DNA from: Sordariomycetes sp. S80-01Y
Taxonomy: Eukaryota; Ascomycota; Sordariomycetes
Length of the DNA stretch: 64,000 nucleotides
Reading direction: 5' to 3'
Assembly (NCBI GenBank): GCA_037042185.1
Contig: JAXQJY010000022.1
Span: 434,001-498,000 of the forward strand
The position numbers and the translations under genes are program-made. The notes beneath the pieces were generated by a model that was given only the letters and a program-made list of their open reading frames with translations, ran no database searches and was not told the origin of the DNA. Positions 44,412 to 54,524 of this stretch are shown in pieces (positions within the stretch are counted from its first letter, which is position 1; each line of letters starts with the position of its first letter).

Positions 44412-46013
44412 GGCTGGCAGATCTAGAGACTTCAGACGCTGGAGAGCTGTGGTTTAGTATCAGACACCGCTCACCGGTGAGCTTCGAGTCTACCGATACA
44501 TTCAGAAGAGCGAGTCCCTCACGCCTCGTATCGAAGCGCGGGGTTGGTGGTTTCTTGGCTCATGCACGCGTCAAAATAGTGGTTGGAGGTGGCTTCGCAG
44601 CGTGGTGAGGCGACTGACGTTTTCTCCCAGATGTATTAGAAGATGGAATCAGGTTGCAAAGTGGACGAAGTTGTGCGAGCTGGTCAGTCTGAAGAAGGGA
44701 GGGCAAGAATGCTGCCGTTGAACACTGTCAATGCACGGGCTCCACCGAGTCGAGGCCACCCCAGTCCTGTCAAATTGAAGACGCGGACGCCTATCTGCTA
44801 TCGACACACGAAGTTCCGAGTCGCCAGACCGGCTTCTCTTCAGATTCCCCTCCCTACACTGCCGAGCTGCTTGAATATCTGGGTGTTGCTCCCTCTGAGG
44901 GAAGAGTCTGAACATCTAATTCGCGGCAGTTGCGGTGCATGCGGGGATTTAAGCTCCTTCTGACGGGTGTTGAAGGGCGACAGCTGCGAGATGACGTTGA
45001 TGCCATTCATCTCGGGTGCTGCAAACGTGGAAGATGCGGCATCGGTCTACAACGGCAGACGCTGTGCATGGGCTGATCAATTGCATGTGAGCTCAGCACT
45101 TAACGGGGCCATGGGAAATCACGGGCAAAGACTGCCTCGAGGCGGTGAGCTGCCGCGTCCCGGTCCTTGCTGGGCTCACGAGTACGAAGGCTGTGGTCAC
45201 GGGGCCGGCAACCAGTCATGCCGTGCAAGCATGAGACGCGACCAAGCCTCTGGGCACATCTGACTTCCCACTGGTTGACGAGGCGAGCTAGGCAAGGCTG
45301 TCTGGGTGCCTCTCCCACCAGGGACCTTATCTCTTATCAAAGCTTGATGCGTGTTGATTCTGGCGCTCCGCGCTGACAAGCTGAGGCAAGACAGCGGCAG
45401 AGCACCTGTAATTATATGGCATGGCCTGGGCATGCCGCAAAGAAACCAGAGCAACGAGATCGCTCGGGAACTCGGGCTCGATGCGCGTGCAGAGCATTTC
45501 AAGAAATGCAATAAACGACAACCTCTTTCAGGCAGCTCAGAAATCCGTTGATGCTCTGAGTTAAGCCGCGGTCAGCCATTGCTTTGCCGCTGCTAACAGT
45601 GGGGGTGTCGCGGAGAGAGTGGAGACCTCCACTGTGACGCAGTCAGCCGACCGGCCGTCCAGGGCTCAGTTCAGGGCACCTCAACTGAAGCACCCACCTC
45701 ACGAAGGCAAGGCTCAAGCTTTCAGGCTCCAGGCTCCAAGCTTCAAGACTTCCATCCTCTCCTCGTCTCTCCATCCCGATCCAAGACTCGTCACACGGTC
45801 CTCCCGCCGTTTTTGTCCCTCGTCATCTGTCCAACCTCCTCTTCCGAAATTCTCATCGCTGTGTCCGAGCCCGTTCGCCCTTATCAGCCGCTGGCAGCTG
45901 CCAAACAAACTCTAAATCGCCGACTTTGCTCTACCAGAAACCAAGCTCGCTGCCCCGATGCTATGCGGATAACCTGAGAAGCGACCCGAACCACCTGCGA
46001 AACCATAGCAAAC
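44412..46013. other. Divergent region VHC1 / AVT3-like gene
   Basis: About 1.6 kb. The first 150 bp probably hold missing 5' coding sequence of VHC1 (see findings). The rest has only short frames without domains and should contain both promoters. Confidence 0.55.
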
Positions 46014-48351
46014 ATGGCATACCGCTCCCGTACCGACTCCAATCCGCCGGGCATGTCTGCCGAAGACGCCCAAGGGCCGCCGTCCATCGTTGGCTCCATG
46101 CCACGCGCTGATGCCACTGCACGGCTCGCATCGCCAATTCCCTCTCTGCCGCAAGGCGGGACACCGCCAATTGCACGATCTGGCTCGCCCTCTGTCCATC
46201 CCAACGTAAACACGGAAACTCCGCTTGCGGGAGGAAGTGGTAGCTACCACGGGCCTGGGGTGTCTGCTCTGGCCGCGGCGTTGGGCAATTCGCTAGGACA
46301 GTCACCACCACGACACGGCACCCCATCGCAACGTGTCAGCACGCCGCCGCCGAGAGCCCAGTCACCCAGCATAGCAGGTCGTTTGACGCCTACCAACTAC
46401 GGCTCTTTCAACTCGCGGTCCCAGGCTGGGCCGGGTAGCACCGGCCCGTACGAGGACGTCGACGTTGTCAAGCGGCATCTCGTCCAGCCCAACGACGGCG
46501 AGGCGAATGCGCCTTCAGAAGAGTCTTCCATGCTGAGCGGACCCTCTAAAGGGAAGCAACCAGAGCCCGCTGCAAATGCAGGCTTAGGGGAGGATGAGTT
46601 CTCCAGCTTGCAGCTACAGGGCGGTGACGTTACCCGACCGATTTACAAATGGACGGAGCAGGCTGAGGCCAAGAGCAAGATGCAGCGCAGTCATAGTTTC
46701 CACGAGCCGAGGCCGGAACCCGAAAACGAGACGCTGGACATCAACTCGATCAAGGTCCCCGGCGGGTTCCGACGCAACCACTTGCGCAGACTGGCCGGTA
46801 GTCCTGCTGGGGTGGGCCGCGTGGGATACGGGACGCAGGACCACGTCGAGGCCCAACAACCGCAGCTGTTCACGTCGAGCTTCCTCGAGTTCCTCTCCAT
46901 ATACGGCCACTTTGCGGGTGAGGAGCTTGGCGAAGACGATGAGGCGCTTGGTCCGGATGAGTACTTCTCATCTGGCGAGGACACGGACGAGTACGGGAGC
47001 GACCACGAGCCCATGGAGGATAGCGCTTTGCTGCCGCCGTCGAAGCGCAGACGCAGAAGAAAGGTGCGCACGGCGGGGAACAACAGCCCCACCAACGCCA
47101 TTATGCTGCTTCTGAAGTCTTTCGTCGGTACTGGCGTCCTTTTCTTGCCGCGTGCATACCTGAATGGCGGTATGATCTTCAGTAACGTGGTGTTGTTGGG
47201 TGTTGCTGCCCTGAGCTACTACTGCTTCGTCCTTCTGGTCACGACCCGTCTGAGAGTAGACGGATCGTTTGGTGATATGGGCGGTATCCTGTATGGAAAG
47301 TGGATGAGGACAGTCATCTTAACGTCCATTGTTCTCAGCCAGATTGGCTTCGTCGCAGCTTACATTGTCTTCACGTCGGAAAATCTGCAGGCCTTCATCA
47401 GGGCCGTCTCGGATTGCAAGACATCCATCAGCATACCCTGGCTCATTCTCATGCAGATGGTCATCTTCCTACCCTTCTCCCTCCTCCGCGACATTGGCAA
47501 GCTAGGATTCACAGCCCTGATCGCGGACGCTTTCATCCTCGTCGGCCTCGCCTACCTCTTCTACTACGACATCATAACTCTCAACAGCGAAGGCCTCTCC
47601 GACATCATCATGTTCAACGAGACCAACTGGACTCTCTTCATCGGCACAGCCATCTTCACATTTGAAGGCATCGGCCTCATTATCCCCATCCAAGAATCCA
47701 TGCGCCACCCCGAAAAATTCCCCAAAGTCCTGCTTCTCGTCATGGTCATCATCACCATCCTGTTTACGGTAATGGGCGCCGTCTCGTACGCCGCCTACGG
47801 ATCCGAAACGGAGACGGTGGTGCTCCTCAACCTCCCTCAGGACAACAAGATGGTCAATGGCGTGCAGTTCCTGTACTCGTGCGCCATCCTGCTGTCGACC
47901 CCGCTGCAGATCTTCCCCGCCATCCGCATCGTCGAGACGGAGCTTTTCACACGCAGTGGCAAGTACAACCCGTATATCAAGTGGCAGAAGAATGTTTTCC
48001 GGTTCTGCATGGTGATGCTGTGCGCCGCCATTGCATGGGGTGGCGCGGATCATCTAGACAAGTTCGTTGCGTTGGTGGGCAACTTTGCCTGCATCCCGCT
48101 TGTCTACATCTATCCGGTTGGTCTTTTCACTTCTGAGAACTCGTTGATTTATGCTAATTTTATCACAGCCCCTCCTCCATCTCCGTGGCGTCGCGCGCAC
48201 CCGCCTGTGGAAGTACTCGGACATGCTACTCTGCACCTTCGGTTTCGTCGCCATGGCGTACACCACGGCTCTTACTGTTCTCAGCTGGGCCAATTCCGAG
48301 CCTAAGAACCCCGGGTACTGCGAGAAACGCGGTCTAGGCTTCGGCTACTAG
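46014..48351 (+). CDS. AVT3: Vacuolar amino-acid transporter, AVT3/AVT4 type (AAAP family)
   Basis: Exports neutral amino acids from the vacuole in yeast. Exons are 46014-48116 and 48169-48351 (intron 52 bp with donor GTTGGT, branch GCTAAT and CAG), giving 761 residues. The first 350 residues are a disordered Ser/Pro/Gly-rich cytosolic tail that includes TSSFLEFLSIYGHFAGEEL, a conserved helix of the Avt3 group. A basic KRRRRRK motif directly precedes the transporter domain. Eleven TM segments begin at NAIMLLLKSFVGTGVLFLP near 360. Splicing adds PLLHLRGVARTRLWKYSDM and the last TM segments; without it the frame ends in unrelated residues. Same strand as AIM32. Confidence 0.93.
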
Positions 48352-48833
48352 ATTTAGAGATTCAACATCCCCCGCTGGGAAAGTGTTGGTTAGTTACATG
48401 GCCGACGGGGTCTTTAGTCTCCGCGAGTCGGGCCTGGTTGTATAGGTTGTCAGCGCATCTGCGTGCCATAGATTGTGCTTAGTGTGTTTGTGTTCTTGCA
48501 TCAATAGAGCGATTTAGCGACTGTTCCATAAACCCTTCGCTCGGACTCCAACTACGCTGTGCTCTATGCGTCTACCTGACCAGAACAGAAACCTACCGGA
48601 AGCCCGGCCGGTGACGTTGAACGGAGCTGCGTGCCGGGCCGGATGTGGGGTTCCCGGTCTTGGAAGGCGCGTCATGGCCGACTCGGTCTCCGAATCTCGA
48701 AATCCCCGACGTGTTTCCCTCCCACTTTATCTTCGTTCCCATCCTTCAGTTCTCCCACACATACCTCGCCCTCATGTTATAGAACAGCGCAGTCTTCTTT
48801 CCCGCCCTCGCCGTTCGAGATCCCCATCCAGCG
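48352..48833. other. Intergenic region before AIM32
   Basis: About 480 bp. Open frames in this stretch continue into AIM32 in the wrong phase. Contains the AIM32 promoter. Confidence 0.6.
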
Positions 48834-49904
48834 ATGCGAATACCACCCTCCATCGCTCGCGCGACCCGCCGCTCCCTAACAACCACTACCTATCGCTCGC
48901 AACCACGCCCGCCGCCGTTCCCGACAACCAGCCAGTGCCCGCCTTCCACATGCTCGTGCGCACCGACGCCCGCTCTCGACATCGATCACACTTCTCCTCT
49001 AAACGGGGCGATAACGGCCTATCAAGAACAAATACTCGTCTGCACGGGGAAAGATGACTGGGCGTCGAGGATAGAAGATGACAACGAGGGGCAGAACTTG
49101 GCGGGCTATCTGAAGAATACATTCTTTGGGAGGGGAGGGGAAATGCTCGACCCGTTCTGGAACGTCAGCATCCTGAATGCTAGTTTCCAAAGCTCCCGGC
49201 CCAAGAGCACCGAACAAGGGGGCACCAGCGTGTACCTGGTTCCCAGCTTCAAATACATCCCGCACGTCAAAGACGGAGATTACGAAGACGCAAAGGCCAT
49301 GCTCAAGGGCTGGGTGTTACCCGAGAAGCTACACGCGGCGTACGAAAAGACGCCGGAGATGAAGCCGGAAGACCCGGAGAGGCTGCTCAGGGATGAGAGC
49401 TTCAGGTCAAGGCTGGCGGGCGTGAGGGACGTGGATGAGGTCTTGGTGCTGATCTGCGGCCACGGAGGGCGGGACGAGCGCTGCGGCATCTACGGGCCGC
49501 TTCTCAGAACCGAGTTTGAGGACAAGCTCGGAACGGTCGGCGGCTGGGCTGTCCAGAAGGATCTGTCGGGGACCAAGGCATCAGCGCCTTCGACAGCGAG
49601 CCCAGGGGACAAGAGCGCAAGGGTAGGCTTGATCAGCCACATTGGCGGCCACAAATTCGCCGGCAACGTCATCATATACATCCCTCCGCAGACGACGCTC
49701 GAAAACGGACAGCGGCATCCGCTGGCGGGCATGGGCGTGTGGTACGGGCGGGTCGAGCCGAAGCACGTGGAGGGGATCGTGAGGGAGACGATCGGGCGGG
49801 GAAGGGTCATCGAGGAGCTGTACCGGGGCGCTATTGACTCGGAGAGGAGGATCGTCAGGTTGGATACCGGGGAAGGGCTCAGGAAGAGGAAAGTGGATAA
49901 ATAG
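48834..49904 (+). CDS. AIM32: Thioredoxin-like [2Fe-2S] protein AIM32 (sucrase/ferredoxin-like family)
   Basis: Single exon, 356 residues. The family (Apd1/Aim32) has a thioredoxin-like ferredoxin fold with a [2Fe-2S] cluster held by Cys and His; Aim32 acts in mitochondrial thiol redox control. Seen here: an Arg/Ser/Thr-rich presequence with only basic charge, a Cys cluster at residues 35, 40 and 42 (CPPSTCSC), and VLICGHGGRDERCGIYGP near 205-222. HIGGHKFAGNVIIY near 268 has the HxxxH pair that ligates iron in Apd1-like proteins. The C-terminus is basic. Lies 483 bp downstream of the AVT3-like gene on the same strand. Confidence 0.9.
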   Translation: MRIPPSIARATRRSLTTTTYRSQPRPPPFPTTSQCPPSTCSCAPTPALDIDHTSPLNGAITAYQEQILVCTGKDDWASRIEDDNEGQNLAGYLKNTFFGRGGEMLDPFWNVSILNASFQSSRPKSTEQGGTSVYLVPSFKYIPHVKDGDYEDAKAMLKGWVLPEKLHAAYEKTPEMKPEDPERLLRDESFRSRLAGVRDVDEVLVLICGHGGRDERCGIYGPLLRTEFEDKLGTVGGWAVQKDLSGTKASAPSTASPGDKSARVGLISHIGGHKFAGNVIIYIPPQTTLENGQRHPLAGMGVWYGRVEPKHVEGIVRETIGRGRVIEELYRGAIDSERRIVRLDTGEGLRKRKVDK

Positions 49905-50203
49905 ACTTGGGCTTGGTTATAGAATGTCTTACTAAATATGTACATCAAGCGTGCCATGTTTCTCGGGGGCTTGGCTTGTCACATTGCCATATCTTGGCTC
50001 ACTCGACTTGATCAGTGAGTGCCTCGTACTGACCATAATCAATTTGGTTTCCGGCGTTGAGTAGCGCAAGACGAACGAAATGGCGGCAAATAGAGGGTAA
50101 GACAGCTTGTGGTGGTCTATTGGCTCGCTAGGCGAACGAGAAGTTTACGGAGAGGTTTATGCCTTGTATTTCGCATTGCGGAATTCGATCGGTAATAATA
50201 CGA

Positions 50204-52312
50204 TCAGAGAACGTAGCGGAAATCCTTGTTCTGGAACTCGGTGTGGTCCCTCATACCGGCCTCGTCACTGGCTTCCTTGTTGGAAGGTCCGTACTTCTTA
50301 TCGCGATGACGGTTCATGAGGAACATGTAAACTGTGGGTGTGAGTACTCTGTATCGCTTTCTGAAGGATCAGTAGGAGAACGTACCAAGAAGACCAAGAT
50401 GGCAACCGAGCTTGATGGAATAGCCAACAAGGAGGCCGATAGTAGCACCAGTGAAGTGAGGCGCCTCAGAAGGCTTGACGACGAAAGGGCCAGCGAAATT
50501 TCCCCAGCAATAGGCAGTACTGCGTTTGTCAGTACTGAAGGCTGCAAAGGGCGATTCATGCCAGTCTTCTACTTACAATACCATAGCACTGGCCAAAGAG
50601 CGATGGGTGTAGCCGGCCATATTGGAGGAAATCGTGGTCAGAGCGACGGTAAATCCAACGGATTGCGAGTTCACAAGCCAGAAGCAAACAAGTCTCCCCC
50701 ACGTATTGGATCGGGGCAGGAAAGCCATGCAAGCCGCGGATATGGTGCAGAGCATGTTCGCGACCGTGGCAGTTAGCAACCGTGCTAAAGGGGATGTTAG
50801 TCGCAAAGCCCTATGAGAATTCAATACGGCAGCACTAACAGTTCGGGACGTTGAGGATGATTGTTCCGCCAATGAGTAGGGAAATTATTTGAACAGCATC
50901 ACCAACGGACTTGAGCTGAGTGGTCATCGTAGTGCTGAACCCCATATCGCGGATGATGATGGTCGAGAACGAGTTCACCACCCCGTTTGGGATTGCCCTG
51001 AAAGTAAGGGTCAGCTCCGATCCGCAGAAGATACATGTGTTACTCACGCTGCAAATACACTGATAAAAATCAGGATTGTCTTGGGGTCCAGGAAACCCTT
51101 AGCAACCTGAGTCTTGTCGAACGACTTGTTCTTAATTCCAGTCTGATTACCGGCTACACGTTTAACGGCAATGAGGCGTTCCCGGTGGCTGAGGAATCTA
51201 GCGTTGGACGGTGCATCAGGAAGTACGAACCAGATGACAAAAGCCCAGATGCAAGTAACGCCCCCAAGCTAATTCAAACGTCAGTTCTTCGGTTAAGTAT
51301 ATTTCCAGCAAAGCTGCACTCACAATGAAGAAGATGAGCTCCCAACGCTCAGGCTTGAGATCCTTCGGAAGCTTGGACACGCCCATGGATATGTAGGAGC
51401 CGACGATGCCTCCCCAGCCTAGAGAAGAGCTGTTGAAGCGTGAGTGAGGAGATCCAAGCTTATGGGACAGTTGCACTTACTACCAAATGCACTGGCGGAG
51501 CGGTATCTCGCGCCGGGTGTACCAAAACCCAGTCATCAAGGTCAGGCCACTGCGGGGTTTAGCAAAAAGGCTGGTGTCGTCCTCTGGAAGAACTCACGGG
51601 GTAACGGCTGCTTCAAAGATTCCCATGAAGACTACGCGAGATGATTAGTGACGATCTACCAGTCACATTGGGGGAGCTTGCTTACACCTAACAGCCACTA
51701 GGAACATAGTTAGCTATCTATCAATCCTGCAGGTGTCTTCAACACTTACGAGCACTAGAATAGGTTCTGCTTTGAGTAAGAAGCAGTACGGTAACACCCC
51801 AGAGAAAGATGCTGATGGCCATGACCTTTTGAGCGGGATATCGCCCAATAAGCCAGCCGCAGGGATACTGTCCAAAGAAGTACCCAGCGTATACCACTAC
51901 CGCATGCGTCAGTGTGCGAGGTACGAGAAAGGTCGGATTCCTTACTGGCAGAAAGGTAGCTGAACTGCTGTCCCTTCAGGTTCAACGCATCTTGGTATCC
52001 AAATAGGTTGGCATAGTTCAAGGATGTCTTATCCATGAATTGCAAGGCCTGAGTAATCAAGAACATCGGGAGAATGGTGAGATCGAGCTTCCATCGGACC
52101 TTGCTAAACTAGAACCCGGGATCAGCGGTCTGGTCCAAAGTCGGTCTCACTTCATCGCCTACCTCTTTGTCGGAGACTTCAAGGTCCAGAGCTTCAAGAT
52201 ATTCGTCATATCCAACGGCGTTCTGCTTTTCGGCTTCGTTCAGCTCGTGGCCTTTCTTGGTCTCGATGGTGTTGTCGACGGCATCACTGCCCTTGCGCTC
52301 GATGTCGGCCAT
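50204..52312 (-). CDS. MFS permease, allantoate/anion:cation symporter (Dal5) family, 12 exons with a 12-nt microexon
   Basis: Plasma-membrane organic-anion or vitamin uptake is typical of this family. Exons: 52312-52151, 52099-51946, 51896-51750, 51697-51686, 51631-51598, 51549-51481, 51429-51324, 51268-51048, 50997-50840, 50784-50577, 50519-50386, 50331-50204; 510 residues. Features are a cytosolic acidic N-terminus, then VRWKLDLTILPMFL and ALQFMDKTSLNYANLFGY in TM1. GYFFGQYPCGWLIGRYP is the MFS motif-A region; AVRFFMGIFEAAVTPG, CIWYSSLGWGGIVGS and a central loop follow; NSQSVGFTVALTT and FTAYCWGNFAGP are in late TM segments. The 12-nt exon supplies part of AVRF including the conserved Arg. 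Intron density (11 in 2.1 kb) is far above its neighbours. The gene is divergent from the dienelactone hydrolase and probably takes up the cluster's substrate. Confidence 0.9.
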
Positions 52313-52550
52313 CGTCGAAGGAAGTAAAAGGCCTCGTTGGTCTGCGACTGTAGCCTTTTGCTTGGAGTTGGCACCCGGAGAACAGCACAGCTCGGTTTCG
52401 GAAGGGTCCAGCAAACACAGAGGTTCTAACGGCTCGACATCCTCAACGACCAAGCGCTGTCGATTATATACTAATTCAGAAGAGGGAGGAGATTACATGT
52501 CCGGGGCCCCGCGTCTCCATATCCGTCTCGAGTTCCAGTTTCCGGGTTCT

Positions 52551-52570
52551 CGCCAGCATTTTTGCTGGCG
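52551..52570. repeat. Perfect inverted repeat CGCCAGCA-N4-TGCTGGCG
   Basis: 8-bp arms around TTTT. It is placed about midway between the divergent MFS and hydrolase genes and could be a regulator site or hairpin. Confidence 0.75.
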
Positions 52571-52601
52571 CCCCAACTCGTTGATCCCGGTTTCGGCGCC
52601 A

Positions 52602-52614
52602 CGGCGAGTCGCCG
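52602..52614. promoter_or_regulatory. CGG-N7-CCG palindrome, candidate Zn2Cys6 site
   Basis: CGGCGAGTCGCCG, perfect 6-bp arms around one base. Zn2Cys6 dimers bind paired CGG triplets with fixed spacing. The assignment is inference; the nearby Zn2Cys6 gene at 58151-55734 is the natural candidate. Confidence 0.45.
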
Positions 52615-52620
52615 CGGACA

Positions 52621-52655
52621 GTTGCCGCTCGCTTCCCGCTCGGCTACGCGGCAAC
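52621..52655. repeat. Inverted repeat GTTGCCGC...GCGGCAAC
   Basis: 8-bp perfect arms, 19-bp spacer, directly next to the CGG-N7-CCG palindrome. Confidence 0.65.
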
Positions 52656-52852
52656 GCACTAAGTCTGACTGGATAGGATATTCGAAGATGGGTACATGGC
52701 ATCACTTTTTGGCGCATATTAAAGCTGACATACCTTCAACATTGTCACGGTCAATGCTCACCCACGCATCCACGCTCGACTTAAAAACAATCGCTCCTTC
52801 ACCTCTAATACAACCTAGACACAGCCTGCACACGTTGATTCACATCTTAAAA

Positions 52853-53846
52853 ATGGGCCAAATATTATCAATACGGTCTAAGAGGTCAAGCCCAGATCAT
52901 CGTGATGAGGAGTATCTTGCCAAGCCCAGTGGCCAATGTTGCTTGAAAGGGACGATCCACGAGGGTAAGTCTCGGGGGACTTGGGAGACCATCGCGGGTG
53001 TTGAGACATACATCACGAAGCCTCCAGCGGGAAAAGCAAACGGAAATGTATTGTTTTACTTCCCTGATGTTTGGGGCATGTTTCCCAATGGCCTCCTGGT
53101 CATGGACGCTTTTGCAGATGCCGGATACGAGGTTCTGGGTTTGGACTACTTCCGCGGCGTGCGTATCAGTGCAACTTATAGCGTATATTTTGCTTATTAC
53201 TTTACTAGGATCCCGTGTGGAAACACAGAAAGAACCGTCAGGATAAGACTACCAACCCCGACTTTGATTACGAAGCTTGGAAGCGCAAGCACACAGCATT
53301 TGCCGATGAAGCTGTTCCCTCATGGGTAAAAGCCGTCACAAGTAGGTACCAGGACCGCGCAAACGTCAAATTCGCCTGCGTTGGCTACTGCTTTGGCGCG
53401 CCGTACGTGTGCTCGGAGCTCCAAAAGGGTGTAGTCACAGCTGGCGCTTTCGCACACCCCGCTTTCTTGAAAGAGCACCATTTTCGGAACATCAAGCGTG
53501 AGTATCGTGCATTCTGGAGTCAGGACAGTAATTAAGATTACTGACACCCCACAGGGCCTCTATTCCTCTCCTGCTCGGAAGTTGATCATACATTTGGCGT
53601 CGAATCGAGGCGAAAAGCATTGGATATCTTGCAATCGGAGCGTAAGATTTACCACTACCAGCTGTTCTCGGGCGTTGAACACGGCTTTGCTTTACGAGGA
53701 GACCCAGATGATCCTTATCAACGTACGTTCGGCACAGGAGTCCTCGTTGAGAGATTTCGAGAAAAGCTAAAATCCTTCTAGGCTGGGTCAAAGAGCGAAG
53801 TCTCGCGGGGATCGTAGAATGGTTCGACTACTGGCTATCGAGGTAG
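52853..53846 (+). CDS. Dienelactone hydrolase family protein
   Basis: Alpha/beta hydrolase of the carboxymethylenebutenolidase type, usually acting on lactone or ester intermediates, for example in aromatic catabolism. Exons are 52853-53158, 53209-53497, 53555-53722 and 53782-53846; 275 residues, normal for the family. The Cys-Asp-His triad is visible as C163 (VGYCFGAP), D209 (SEVDHTF) and H241 (GVEHGF). FYFPDVWGMFPN forms the oxyanion region and LGLDYFRGDPVW the lid area. No signal peptide, so cytosolic. The ATG at 52853 follows an A-rich leader; the upstream open frame continues but lacks conserved residues. Near the MFS, SDR and Zn2Cys6 genes. Confidence 0.93.
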
Positions 53847-54524
53847 GAATCAGAGGATTGGGAACACAGAACAGTGTCATTGCTGGAAGTATATGGAGAG
53901 AACACAGGGATTAGATGGCATACATGTTCAGATATATACATCACACCATCCAAGTGAGCTGTTAGCAAGAGCACGTTAAGGTTGAGATTCGACTCACAAT
54001 TTCCAGAATTCTTAATTTTAGGGTCTGTAACTAGCCAGAAAGACGTGTTACATAAGGGTTGGGCATTCAACCTCGGTGTAAACTACATCTATCGTTCGCC
54101 GGACTTAGGCGTCCGGGCGCCGACTGTCGGAGCGCCACATTGAAACCGGCGGGGCGAACTACATAATGTATGGCCAAGTCTTCCCCAGCCGCGGGGTAAT
54201 GGTCCAAGATTGAAGGGATTCTGACAAATGAATAGCCGCTGCTTTACAAAATGCAGGCAAAATCTCAAACCTTGTCGAAAGAGTGCGAACCGCAGAGTGC
54301 CCGCGGCGAATGTCCGAGGCCGTCGCTGACGCACCGGCCCGAAGCATTAAGGTAACAAACGTGCAATTGAGGGAAGGCTGCCGGGAATAATATGAGACTA
54401 TAGAGATTTGGTTTTAATTTATCATACCGAAGTATTTCTATCTGAACTGCGAACATCGACCAATTCGTGGCTTCTTATCCATATCGCAAGCCACGTAACC
54501 CGAGCACATAGCTCTTCGACAGAC
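53847..54524. promoter_or_regulatory. Intergenic region before the SDR gene
   Basis: About 680 bp, mostly AT-rich, with a GC-rich island at 54090-54200 that carries palindromic CGG/CCG words. A wider inverted pair, GTTCGCC (54094-54100) and GGCGAAC (54153-54159), flanks part of the island. Confidence 0.6.
54099..54116. promoter_or_regulatory. CGG-N10-CCG palindrome, candidate Zn2Cys6 operator
   Basis: CCGGAC-N6-GTCCGG, which contains CGG-N10-CCG at 54100-54115, the spacing used by Put3-type regulators. It lies about 410 bp upstream of the SDR start. Binding by the local regulator is inference. Confidence 0.5.

Larger units (their letters stand above)
52313..52852. promoter_or_regulatory. Divergent promoter MFS permease / dienelactone hydrolase
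   Basis: 540 bp between the two start codons. A GC-rich core at 52495-52660 stands out from AT-rich flanks and holds three inverted repeats, listed separately. Confidence 0.65.

Noticed and set aside
48121-48305. C-terminal tail of the AVT3-like frame without splicing
   Set aside because: Pro/His/Arg-rich and lacks the last TM helices; the spliced frame gives PLLHLRGVARTRLW and the conserved end.
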